A stretch of 8,695 nt of DNA from Elusimicrobiota bacterium (lineage in GTDB: Bacteria > Elusimicrobiota > Elusimicrobia > UBA1565 > JACRDR01): contig JACRDR010000458.1 of NCBI GenBank assembly GCA_016212845.1, positions 1 through 8,695 on the forward strand. The letters run 5' to 3'. Shown piece after piece: positions 1 to 6,746 of the stretch. The position numbers were made by a program, and so were the translations under genes. The notes beneath the pieces were generated by a model. That model saw only the letters and a list, made by a program, of their open reading frames with translations. It did not search any database and was not told the origin of the DNA. Numbering within the stretch: position 1 is the stretch's first letter; every line of letters begins with the position of its first letter.

Positions 1-756
1 ATGACCGACGAGCAGCTCGACGTCGCCCGCCGCAACCGCGAGCACCACGCGAAGGCGTTCGGCTACGCCAACGTCGAGTTCGTCAAAGGCGACATCTCCC
101 GGCTCGACGAGCTCGGCCTCGCCGATGCGTCCTTCGATCTGATCGTCTCCAACTGCGTGATCAACCTCGCGCGCGACAAGGCGGCGGTCCTGCGCCAGGC
201 GCGGCGCGTGCTGAAGGAAGGCGGCGAGCTGTATTTCTCGGACGTCTACGCCGACCGCAGAGTGCCCGCGGAGCTGCGCGAGGACCCCGTGCTCTACGGC
301 GAATGCCTCGGCGGCGCGCTGTACTGGAACGACTTCCTACGGCTGGCCCAGGACGCGGGCTTCGCCGATCCCCGGCTCGTCGAGTCCCGGCCGCTCTCCG
401 TCGACGCCGGACCGATCCGCGAGCGCGTCGGCCCCATCGGCTTCTACTCGGCGACCTACCGGCTGTTTAAGCTCGCCGCGCTCGAGTCCTCCTCCGAGGA
501 CTACGGCCAAGCGGCGCGTTATAAGGGAACGATCCCCGAGTCCCGCGACTCCTTCCGGTTCGACGCCGACCACCAGTTCGAGACCGGGCGCGTCGTGCCG
601 GTGTGCGGCAACACGGCGTCGATCCTCGAGCAAAGCCGCTTCCGCCGCCACTTCGACGTCTTCGGCGACAAGTCGAAGCATTTCGGCGTCTTTCCCGGCC
701 GTGGGACCGGCCTGCCGTTCTCTTCCGAAAAGAAGGACGATGGCGCCTGCTGCTAA
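1..756 (+). CDS. arsM: ArsM-type arsenite S-adenosylmethionine methyltransferase, C-terminal part (5' end outside window)
   Basis: This cytosolic enzyme methylates As(III) using S-adenosylmethionine. The visible 251 residues begin at the family's 'MTDEQL' segment, which normally follows SAM motif I. The N-terminal part, with the GxGxG SAM-binding loop and the first Cys, must therefore lie upstream, and the ATG at base 1 is an internal Met. Conserved family blocks are visible: SNCVINL (C52), GELYFSDVYADRRVP (about 75-89), GECLGGALYW (C102), FYSATYRLFK (148-157), YKGTIPE (174-180) and PVCGNTA (C202). C52 and C102 align with human AS3MT Cys156 and Cys206, which bind arsenic. The protein ends in a Cys pair (C250-C251), as many ArsM proteins do. 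The stop overlaps the radical SAM start by 17 bases, so it is the proximal visible gene of a three-gene operon. Family assignment is secure. Whether the product is volatile arsine or an intermediate for the downstream enzymes is inference. Confidence 0.95.
   Translation: MTDEQLDVARRNREHHAKAFGYANVEFVKGDISRLDELGLADASFDLIVSNCVINLARDKAAVLRQARRVLKEGGELYFSDVYADRRVPAELREDPVLYGECLGGALYWNDFLRLAQDAGFADPRLVESRPLSVDAGPIRERVGPIGFYSATYRLFKLAALESSSEDYGQAARYKGTIPESRDSFRFDADHQFETGRVVPVCGNTASILEQSRFRRHFDVFGDKSKHFGVFPGRGTGLPFSSEKKDDGACC
733..737 (+). promoter_or_regulatory. Shine-Dalgarno-like AAGGA inside the arsM 3' end
   Basis: A purine-rich AGAAGGA run (731-737) lies immediately before the ATG at 740. The AAGGA core ends two bases before the start codon, which is closer than usual. 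It supports 740 over the upstream in-frame ATG at 701, which has no comparable site. Because it lies within the last codons of the methyltransferase gene, the radical SAM gene is probably translationally coupled to it. Confidence 0.5.
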
Positions 757-1624
757 GTGGGCCGACGCCGCGACCACGGCCAAGGGCCAGGCGCGCGCCG
801 TCGTCGCGCCCGCCGCGCTCAGGACGCTCTGGCTCAACACCGGGACCCTTTGCAACATCGAGTGCGCGAACTGCTACATCGAGTCCTCCCCGCGCAACGA
901 TCGGCTCGAGTACCTGCGCCGGGCCGACGTCCTGCCGTTTTTGGATGAGGCGCGCGCGATGGGCGCCGCCGAAATCGGATTCACCGGCGGCGAGCCGTTC
1001 ATGAACCCGGACCTCTTCGCGATGGCGGGTGAGTGCCTCGCGCGCGGATTTTCCGTCCTCATCCTCACCAACGCGATGGCGCCGATGACGAACCGCAAGA
1101 GCGAGCTGCTGGCCCTGCGGGACAGAGCGGGCCTGCGCCTGCGGGTCTCGCTCGACCATCACACCGCCGCCGTGCACGACGCGGAACGCGGGAAGGGCTC
1201 CTTCGACAAGACTTTGGAGGGCCTGAAGTGGCTCCTCGACTCGGGCTTCGACGTCTCGGTCGCCGGACGGAGCTTCGTCGAGGAGAGCGAGGAGGCCGCG
1301 CGCGACGGCTATCGCCGCGCGATCGGGCGCGAGGTGGGTCTCACGATCTTCCCCGAGATGGGCGCGCCCGGAGAGCTCCCCGAGATCACGACCGAGTGCT
1401 GGTCCATCCTCGGCAAAGCGCCCGAGTCGGTGATGTGCGCCTCCTCGCGCATGGTGGTCAAGCGCAAAGGCGAACGCCCCGCCGTCTTGGCGTGCACGCT
1501 CATCCCCTACGACGCGCGCTTCGAGCTCGGCCGCACGCTCCGCGAAGCTTGGCGCCCCGTCACGCTCCAGCACCCGCACTGCGCCTCCTTCTGCGTGCTG
1601 GGCGGCGCCTCGTGCAGCGCGTGA
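740..1624 (+). CDS. Radical SAM protein of an arsenic/arsenosugar-type operon, Cys-rich C-terminus
   Basis: This 294-residue radical SAM enzyme carries the [4Fe-4S] motif as CX3CX2C (C38, C42, C45), followed by YIESSP. The SAM-binding GGEPF is at 83-87, ILTNAM at 108-113 and RVSLDHH at 135-141. The C-terminal third holds six more cysteines: C220, C233, C252, and C281/C285/C292 in HCASFCVLGGASC. These could hold an auxiliary cluster or bind arsenic. The start at 740 is chosen for its AAGGA site; 701 would add 13 residues with no family resemblance. The gene overlaps the methyltransferase gene by 17 bases and the transferase gene by 4. The CX3CX2C spacing is shared with ArsS, the radical SAM enzyme of arsenosugar synthesis, but I do not see the ArsS DUF3641-type C-terminus. 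It is therefore a distinct radical SAM family. Substrate is unknown; a methylated arsenical is a guess from context. Confidence 0.85.
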   Translation: MAPAAKWADAATTAKGQARAVVAPAALRTLWLNTGTLCNIECANCYIESSPRNDRLEYLRRADVLPFLDEARAMGAAEIGFTGGEPFMNPDLFAMAGECLARGFSVLILTNAMAPMTNRKSELLALRDRAGLRLRVSLDHHTAAVHDAERGKGSFDKTLEGLKWLLDSGFDVSVAGRSFVEESEEAARDGYRRAIGREVGLTIFPEMGAPGELPEITTECWSILGKAPESVMCASSRMVVKRKGERPAVLACTLIPYDARFELGRTLREAWRPVTLQHPHCASFCVLGGASCSA

Positions 1625-2247
1625 AGCTCTCGGTCGTCCTCCCCGTCCACAGCGGCGGGGCCGACTGGAAGGAACGGATCCTCGCGCGCCTCGCCGAAGT
1701 CGAAGGGCTCGAGGTGATCTGCGCGGACGAGAGCCTGGGATCTTCTCGCGGCGCGCGCCTGCAGGCGGGGATCGACGCCGCCTCGGGCGAGCGAATCCTG
1801 CTCCATCATCCCAGAAGCCTGCTGCCGGCGGACGGGCTGCGCTGGCTCGCGCAGGGCGGCGGCGCGGGCTGGGGCGGGTTCACGCACGCCTTCGACTGGG
1901 ACCATCCGCTCTTGCGCTTCACCAGCTGGTACTCGAACCGGGTCCGCGCTAGCCTCAAGGGGATCGTCTACCTCGACCACTGCGTCTACTTCGATAGAAA
2001 GCTCCTGACCCGAAAGATCCCGCCGGTGGAGATCTTCGAGGACACCGAGCTGTCCAAAATCCTGCGAGAAACCGGAATGCCCGAGATCGCCCCGTTCGTC
2101 TCCACGACGTCGGCGATCCGATTCAAGACCAACGGCCCTTGGCGACAAGCGCTGCTGAATCAGAGGATGAAGTTGTCCTATTTGCTCGGCGCCTCGGACA
2201 GAGGCATGAACGCGGCCTACGAGCGGGGCCTCGGCCTCAACGGATGA
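1621..2247 (+). CDS. Small GT2-like transferase of the TIGR04283 (arsenosugar-associated) type, degenerate metal site
   Basis: The 208-residue protein starts at a GTG that overlaps the previous stop as GTGA. There is no separate Shine-Dalgarno site, so translation is probably re-initiated. The N-terminus KLSVVLPVH is a GT-A opening strand, and SRGARLQAGIDAASG (42-56) matches the 'RGxQLNAGAxxAxG' block of TIGR04283 transferases. YLDHCVYFDRK (117-127) corresponds to their 'YGDQGLFVRR' block, and EIFEDTEL (137-144) to 'PLMEDVEL'. TIGR04283 members are annotated as arsenosugar biosynthesis glycosyltransferases. Their LHADT metal-site segment is here LHHPRS (61-66), without the Asp, and their DGGSTDGT loop is shortened to ADESLG (35-40). 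The fold and family are convincing, but catalytic competence is doubtful. The 3' end overlaps the convergent lysyl oxidase gene by 11 bases. Confidence 0.8.
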   Translation: MKLSVVLPVHSGGADWKERILARLAEVEGLEVICADESLGSSRGARLQAGIDAASGERILLHHPRSLLPADGLRWLAQGGGAGWGGFTHAFDWDHPLLRFTSWYSNRVRASLKGIVYLDHCVYFDRKLLTRKIPPVEIFEDTELSKILRETGMPEIAPFVSTTSAIRFKTNGPWRQALLNQRMKLSYLLGASDRGMNAAYERGLGLNG

Positions 2248-5200
2248 TCGCGACCGTGCCCCGCTCGATGGCGCGCCCGGGCGCGGTGATCACGTAGAGG
2301 TAAAAGCCTGAACGGATCGCGGAGAGGTCCCAGCTCGCCGCCCCGCCCGCCTCGCGCAGCGACGTCACCGATCGCCCCGACGTGGTGAAGAGCTTCACCG
2401 TGGCGCCCGACGCCAGACCGCGGAAGATCATCGGCACGCCCTGATGCCGGTCCGCGCGCCACGGGTTGGGCCCCGGGCCCGCGGGCGGCTCCACGGCGAT
2501 CGGCCCGGGGATCCGTGCCCCCGCGACGGAGGACCCCGGCGCGGCGACGGTCGGCACCGTGACGACGAAATCGTCGAACTTGAACTGATCGTTGGTCGCC
2601 CACAATCCGACGCGGCCGGCGGGAAGGATCGGCGAAGCCGCGTCGGTCGCCGTCAGGCGCGGAGACCCGTTCAGGGAGAGTTGGATCACGACCGCGCCGT
2701 CCTCGCGCGTGCGGACGTCGGCCGCGGCGGTCACGGCCGCGCCGATCGTCGCCGAAAGCGGGACCGAGGCCAGGGTCGTGTAGGTCCCGTTGAGCTTCCG
2801 CTTGATGACCGCCGTATTATCGCGACGGTGGATCATCACGAGGTAGAAAGTCGACGCGCTCTGGTAGCGCAGGACGAACTGCACGCCGTCGACCGCGGCG
2901 GCGGGCGTGCCGGAGGTCGACGTGAATCCGGCGTTGAGCAGCCTCATCGACACGGCGTAGTCGCGGAAGTCGGAGCGCTGCGTGACGACGCGGAACACCG
3001 CCGAGCCGTTGCCGTTGGAGGAGTTCGCGTTCGGCGCCGTGTTGTCGGGCACGCCGGTCCAGCCCATGCCGCCGGAGGCGAACAGCGAGCCGTTGGTCAC
3101 GAGCCAGGTGCTCGACTTCACGGAGGCCGGGTCCGTCGGATTGGCGGCGGCGTAGGCGTTCGTGATCAGGCCGTCCGGATACGGGAAGCTCTCCTGGAAC
3201 GCCGTCGCGCCCGCGGGAGCGGTCGAGACGATCGTGAAGGTCGCGGCGTTCGAGGTCCCTCCGCCCGGCCCGGGATTGAAGACCGTCACGCTCGCGGCCC
3301 CCGCGGCCGCGAGGTCGGCGGCCGTGATCAAGGCCTGGATCTGGGTCGCCGAGATGTAGCCGGTCTCGCGCACCGCCCCGTTCCACCGGACGGTCGATCG
3401 GCCGGTGAGGAAGTTCCCGCCGAAGACGTTCAGCACGAAGTCGGGCCCGCCGGCGGCGGCCGAGCTCGGGGAGATCGACGTCACGACGGGCGCCGGGTAG
3501 ACGGTGCCGGTCGAGATCGCGAGGTTGCAGACCGTCTCGCTCCCCGTCGCCGCGAGCGCGCCGAGATGGTCGAGGAAGCCGGCGTTCATCTGCTCGAGCC
3601 GGAACTGGAAGTTGTTCGCCAAGGTCGACTCCGGGCCGGTCGAGCTGACGAAGACGCCGTAGGTATGGATCGTCGTGTTCATCGCCATCCGGAAGTGATA
3701 GGTCACGCCGGCCGAGTAGCGCACCGGAGTGTCCGCCCAGTAATGGTCGCCGAAGCGGACGTCGATATATCCCGACGTGCTGAAGCGCACGTTGCCGGCC
3801 AGGCCGGGAAGGCCCGACACGGTCCCGAGCCCGATCACGCCGTCCATGCCGGCCGCGCCCGGCGTAGCGTCGAACCTCGCCTCGAAGGTCCCCGACTGGG
3901 CGGCGAAGGCGCTGTTCACCCAGCCGCCGGAGCTCGCGAGGCAGCCGCCCTGCGCCGGTTGTTCGCTGTTCGTCGAGGCGGAGGTGCTATTGATGAACAC
4001 CTTGACCCAGGTGAAGTTGTTCGTCTCGTCGCTTTCGATGAGCCGGTGGAACGGATCGATCTCGATCTCGAGCCAGTACGCCCCGTTGGGAAGGCCCGTG
4101 ACGTCGATCCACTGGTCTCCCAGCGAGCGGTCGTAGACGTCCGCCCAGCCGACTGAGATGCCCTCGGGGTCGAGCGAGCTCTGCTCCTGGCGCTGGTAGA
4201 CGCTCGAGCGCGGGGCGCCGGGGAGGGAAAGGTCGTAGACCGCGTTGTCGAACATCGCGAAGCCGACCTTGTCGGACGCCGCCAGGACGGAGCCAAGTCC
4301 GTTCGAGCCCGTCACCGCCCGCAGGCGATAGTTCGCGAAGTCAGCGTAGTGGAAGTGGTTGTGACCGGCGTGGCTGGAAAAGACGAACGTGCCCGCGGGA
4401 TACTCCTGATAGCCGCCTTGGTCGTCGTAGACCCGCTGCCGCGCGTTCGTGGTCCCGTCGCTCGCGACGGTCGCGCGCAGCTCGAAGGCGCCGCGCCCTT
4501 TGTTCGCGACGGCAGTCGAGAACCGCAGCAGCTTGCGCCCCGGTTGCGCCGTGGCGTCGATCTGGACGTCGTGGAGATAGGTCCCCGCCTTCGCCCAGGC
4601 GAAGAGGTCCGGCGGCACGGCGTTCGAGGGCGCGCTCGCGCCGGCGACGGTGAAGTCGTCGAACTTGAACTCCGTGTTCTGTCCCGCCATCGCGACTCTT
4701 CCGGCCGAGGTCAGCGGCGAGCTGGCGTCGACGGCGCTCGCCAGGAGCGCCCCGTCCACGAAGAGCTGGATTCCGACCGAGCCGTCCGTCTGGTTCGTCG
4801 CGGTGACGCGGACCGCGTGCTCCACCCCCAGAGAGGGACCGTTCAGCGGCGTGGTAAAGGTAGTCCAGACTCCGCCCCGCTTCTTCTTGATCGCCGTGCG
4901 CCCGTCGCGCCGGCGCACCGAGACCTGATAGAAGTTGTTCGCGTCCTGATAGCGCACGTAGACATGCGCCCCGTCCGTCGACGCGCTGCCGAGCGGGAAC
5001 CGGATGACGTTGAGCAGGAGCGAGAGATCGGCGTTGAAGTCCGTGCGCTGGGTCAACGCGCTGAAAATCGCCGAGCCGGTCCCGTTCGAGGACGTCGCGT
5101 TCGGCGCCGTCGTATCCGGCACGCCGGTCCAGCCCTTGCCCCCCGATGCGAAGAGCGAACCGTTCACGACGAGCCAGTTCGGAGACCTGGGCGAGGCCGC

Positions 5201-5320
5201 GTTTTGGTTCGTGATGAGGCCGTCGGCGTAGCTAAAGGAATCGGCGAACGCGCCGGTCGACGCCGCGAAAGCGTCGATGGAAACGACGCACAGGAAGGCG
5301 ACGGTGGCGAGAAAACGCAT
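2237..5320 (-). CDS. Secreted multidomain protein with bacterial lysyl oxidase domain, lectin-like repeats, IPT/TIG and FlgD-like C-terminus
   Basis: The 1027-residue protein opens with a short signal peptide (1-19, cleavage plausible after AFA). Domains in order: LamG/concanavalin-like 28-226; lysyl oxidase about 237-443; a further lectin-like region about 458-604 with two cysteines (C460, C598) that could pair; IPT/TIG 609-697; a second copy of the first lectin-like domain 707-922; a Pro/Gly linker; and a FlgD-like or sorting-type C-terminal module 946-1027. In the oxidase domain HNHFH (H320, H322, H324) matches the LOX copper ligands. K351 and Y396 align with human LOX K320 and Y355, which form the quinone cofactor, and QWIDV and ESDETNN also match. 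It probably oxidises amines at or outside the cell surface, a role inferred from the domains. The ATG is chosen because it begins the signal peptide, and a -10-like TAAAAT lies 7 bases upstream. It is monocistronic and divergent from the Macro-DUF4062 gene. Confidence 0.9.
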   Translation of the reverse strand: MRFLATVAFLCVVSIDAFAASTGAFADSFSYADGLITNQNAASPRSPNWLVVNGSLFASGGKGWTGVPDTTAPNATSSNGTGSAIFSALTQRTDFNADLSLLLNVIRFPLGSASTDGAHVYVRYQDANNFYQVSVRRRDGRTAIKKKRGGVWTTFTTPLNGPSLGVEHAVRVTATNQTDGSVGIQLFVDGALLASAVDASSPLTSAGRVAMAGQNTEFKFDDFTVAGASAPSNAVPPDLFAWAKAGTYLHDVQIDATAQPGRKLLRFSTAVANKGRGAFELRATVASDGTTNARQRVYDDQGGYQEYPAGTFVFSSHAGHNHFHYADFANYRLRAVTGSNGLGSVLAASDKVGFAMFDNAVYDLSLPGAPRSSVYQRQEQSSLDPEGISVGWADVYDRSLGDQWIDVTGLPNGAYWLEIEIDPFHRLIESDETNNFTWVKVFINSTSASTNSEQPAQGGCLASSGGWVNSAFAAQSGTFEARFDATPGAAGMDGVIGLGTVSGLPGLAGNVRFSTSGYIDVRFGDHYWADTPVRYSAGVTYHFRMAMNTTIHTYGVFVSSTGPESTLANNFQFRLEQMNAGFLDHLGALAATGSETVCNLAISTGTVYPAPVVTSISPSSAAAGGPDFVLNVFGGNFLTGRSTVRWNGAVRETGYISATQIQALITAADLAAAGAASVTVFNPGPGGGTSNAATFTIVSTAPAGATAFQESFPYPDGLITNAYAAANPTDPASVKSSTWLVTNGSLFASGGMGWTGVPDNTAPNANSSNGNGSAVFRVVTQRSDFRDYAVSMRLLNAGFTSTSGTPAAAVDGVQFVLRYQSASTFYLVMIHRRDNTAVIKRKLNGTYTTLASVPLSATIGAAVTAAADVRTREDGAVVIQLSLNGSPRLTATDAASPILPAGRVGLWATNDQFKFDDFVVTVPTVAAPGSSVAGARIPGPIAVEPPAGPGPNPWRADRHQGVPMIFRGLASGATVKLFTTSGRSVTSLREAGGAASWDLSAIRSGFYLYVITAPGRAIERGTVAIIR
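3001..3107 (-). repeat. Intragenic direct repeat, copy A (second lectin-like domain)
   Basis: This segment aligns without gaps to 5071-5177, at an offset of 2070 bases. By eye about 88 of 107 bases agree. It encodes the TNGSLFASGG...GWTGVPD...TAPNA...SSNG block of the second lectin-like domain. The repeat shows that the two outer domains of the lysyl oxidase protein come from one internal duplication and have since diverged. Confidence 0.8.
5071..5177 (-). repeat. Intragenic direct repeat, copy B (first lectin-like domain)
   Basis: This is the partner of 3001-3107, in the same orientation and the same gene. It encodes the VNGSLFASGG...GWTGVPD...TAPNA...SSNG block near the N-terminus of the lysyl oxidase protein. 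Protein-level similarity extends on both sides, to DGLITN upstream and to FKFDDF at the far end of each domain, so the duplicated unit is a whole domain of roughly 200 residues. Confidence 0.8.
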
Positions 5321-5327
5321 CGCCGGG

Positions 5328-5333
5328 ATTTTA
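5328..5333 (-). promoter_or_regulatory. -10-like TAAAAT before the lysyl oxidase gene
   Basis: On the minus strand TAAAAT (5 of 6 to TATAAT) is followed by 7 bases and then the ATG. Transcription starting about 7 bases downstream would give a leaderless mRNA. No Shine-Dalgarno site is visible between the hexamer and the ATG. A -35 match is weak: TCGGAA at 5352-5357 with an 18-base spacer agrees at 3 of 6 positions. Confidence 0.45.
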
Positions 5334-5427
5334 TGCGCGATGCGGGCCGCTTTCCGATGGCCGACGCGTAACTTATTTCTAGCGGGCCGGCGTGAGGCTC
5401 AGCCCATGGACTGCGCTCGGCCGCTCC

Positions 5428-5456
5428 TTGCGAGGACGCCGCGAGCCCGTTATCCT
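5428..5456 (+). promoter_or_regulatory. Predicted sigma70-type promoter of the Macro-DUF4062 gene
   Basis: TTGCGA (5428-5433, 4 of 6 to TTGACA) and TATCCT (5451-5456, 4 of 6 to TATAAT) are separated by an ideal 17-base spacer. The -10 box is followed by 7 bases and then the ATG at 5464, so transcription would start at or next to the start codon. No Shine-Dalgarno site is evident, which fits a leaderless transcript. An AT-rich patch at 5369-5381 in the same divergent region may also contribute to promoter activity in either direction. Confidence 0.5.
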
Positions 5457-5463
5457 TCCGGGG

Positions 5464-6744
5464 ATGTCCTCGCCGACCGCTTCCAGGACGTATCGCGTGG
5501 GCGGTTCGTCGATCACCCTCACTTTCGACAATATTCTGAAGTCCAAAGCCCAGGTCCTCGTCAGTTCCGACGACTACATGTTGTCGATGGGCGGCGGAGT
5601 TTCGGCGGCGCTCCGTATCGGCGCCGGAGATGCGTTCGTGGCCGAAGCGGCCAAGGCCGTGCCGGCGAGAACCGGAGATCTAGTCGTGACCTCCGCGGGC
5701 AAGCTCGGCGCGCGCTTCGTGTTCCACGCGATCACGATCGGACCGCGCCGCCTCGAACTCGACGGAGGCGCGATCGTGCGCCGCGTGACGCGCCGCGCGA
5801 TCGGCCTTCTACCACAGCTCGGCTGCCGTTCGATCGCGTTTCCCGCCATCGGCACCGGCGTCGCCGGCATTCCGTTCGAGACCGCGGCTTCGGAAATGGC
5901 GGCCGCCCTCGTGTCGGGACTCTTCGAATCGGACCCGGGCACGGAGGCCGAGCTCTTTCTGGGAAGGGCCGGCGCCGACGCGGGGCGCTTCTTCAGCGTC
6001 TTCGAAGAACACGTCGCCAAGAGCCTGGGCCTCACCACCGCGGCTCGGGGCGAAGAGCGCAGCCTGGAGCCACCCGCCGACGTCCGGCGCGGACAGGTAT
6101 TCGGAATGCTCCGCCATCTGGACGCGAGGCGGCTAGAGCTCGAGGGGAAGCTCCTGCCGTTCGCGGACTCCGGAGACGCGAAGTCATCGGCCGGGCTTCG
6201 CGCCCAGCTCAAAGAACTCGTCGAACTGCGATCGGGATATGAAGCGGAGCTCCTCACCGCGGGCGCGCAACACCGCGGGCGAGCGGAGTCCGTGTTCGTA
6301 AGCTCGACCTCTATGGACCTCAAGCCGCACCGGCTGGGGGTTCGCGGCGTGGTCGAGGGTCTCGGCTTGAAGTTCATCGGCATGGAGGACTTCGAAGCCT
6401 CCGGATTGCCGCCGGCGACGCTGATCCGCAAGAAAGTCGTCGAATCGGACCATTATGTCGGGATTATCGGCATGCGCTACGGCTACGTCGAGCCCTCGAG
6501 CGGATTATCGATGACGGAACTCGAGTACCGCCAGGCGGTTTCGAGCGCAAAGCCCATACTTCTCTTTGTGATGGACAAGAACGCCCCTATAACCGCCGGC
6601 ATGGTGGAGACGGATCCCCAGGGCTACGCCAAGCTGCTCGACTTCCGCGATCGTGTGCTGAAGGCGCATACCTGCGGACTCTTCACCGGTCCCGAAGATC
6701 TCAACCAAAAGGTAACGCACGCGCTGAAAGCGCTTGGGAGCTGA
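5464..6744 (+). CDS. Macro domain-DUF4062 fusion protein
   Basis: The 426-residue cytosolic protein has two domains. The N-terminal Macro domain (about 10-185) shows the glycine-rich ligand loop SMGGGVSAALRIGAG (41-55), GDLVVTSAGKL (71-81), FVFHAIT (85-91) and the second loop FPAIGTGVAGIPFETA (126-141). Such domains bind ADP-ribose or related nucleotides. A charged, probably helical linker follows (about 206-272). The C-terminal DUF4062 domain (277-about 370) has the diagnostic VFVSSTSMDL (277-286), DF.AS..PP (309-317), SDHYVGIIGMRYG (328-340) and SMTELEY (349-355). DUF4062 is a Rossmann-like family often fused to NTPase or repeat domains in signalling and defence proteins. The ATG at 5464 is preferred over the in-frame GTG at 5392, whose 24 extra residues fit no domain and would span the predicted promoter. 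The gene ends 2 bases before the GspE-like gene, implying an operon. Domain calls are firm; a defence or nucleotide-sensing role is inference. Confidence 0.85.
   Translation: MSSPTASRTYRVGGSSITLTFDNILKSKAQVLVSSDDYMLSMGGGVSAALRIGAGDAFVAEAAKAVPARTGDLVVTSAGKLGARFVFHAITIGPRRLELDGGAIVRRVTRRAIGLLPQLGCRSIAFPAIGTGVAGIPFETAASEMAAALVSGLFESDPGTEAELFLGRAGADAGRFFSVFEEHVAKSLGLTTAARGEERSLEPPADVRRGQVFGMLRHLDARRLELEGKLLPFADSGDAKSSAGLRAQLKELVELRSGYEAELLTAGAQHRGRAESVFVSSTSMDLKPHRLGVRGVVEGLGLKFIGMEDFEASGLPPATLIRKKVVESDHYVGIIGMRYGYVEPSSGLSMTELEYRQAVSSAKPILLFVMDKNAPITAGMVETDPQGYAKLLDFRDRVLKAHTCGLFTGPEDLNQKVTHALKALGS
6736..6740 (+). promoter_or_regulatory. Shine-Dalgarno-like GGGAG for the GspE-like gene
   Basis: GGGAG lies six bases before the ATG at 6747, within the last codons of the Macro-DUF4062 gene. 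It supports that start and translation from a shared transcript. It contrasts with the upstream gene, which shows no such site. Confidence 0.5.
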
Positions 6745-6746
6745 CT

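Noticed and set aside
467..1579. Open frame of 370 codons on the - strand
   Set aside because: Antisense to the methyltransferase and radical SAM genes, both of which have clear family motifs; the frame shows only Arg/Ala/Glu-rich shadow sequence.
2444..4156. Long open frame of 570 codons on the + strand
   Set aside because: It lies entirely opposite the lysyl oxidase gene, is rich in Arg/Gly/Ala/His with no domain pattern, and is a typical high-GC shadow frame.
4349..5371. Open frame of 340 codons on the + strand
   Set aside because: Antisense to the N-terminal half of the lysyl oxidase protein, with low-complexity Arg/Val/Asp composition and no recognisable motif.
5392..5463. GTG start giving 24 extra residues on the Macro-DUF4062 protein
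   Set aside because: The extra residues match no domain, the GTG has no ribosome site, and the segment overlaps the predicted promoter. The ATG at 5464 begins just before the Macro fold.
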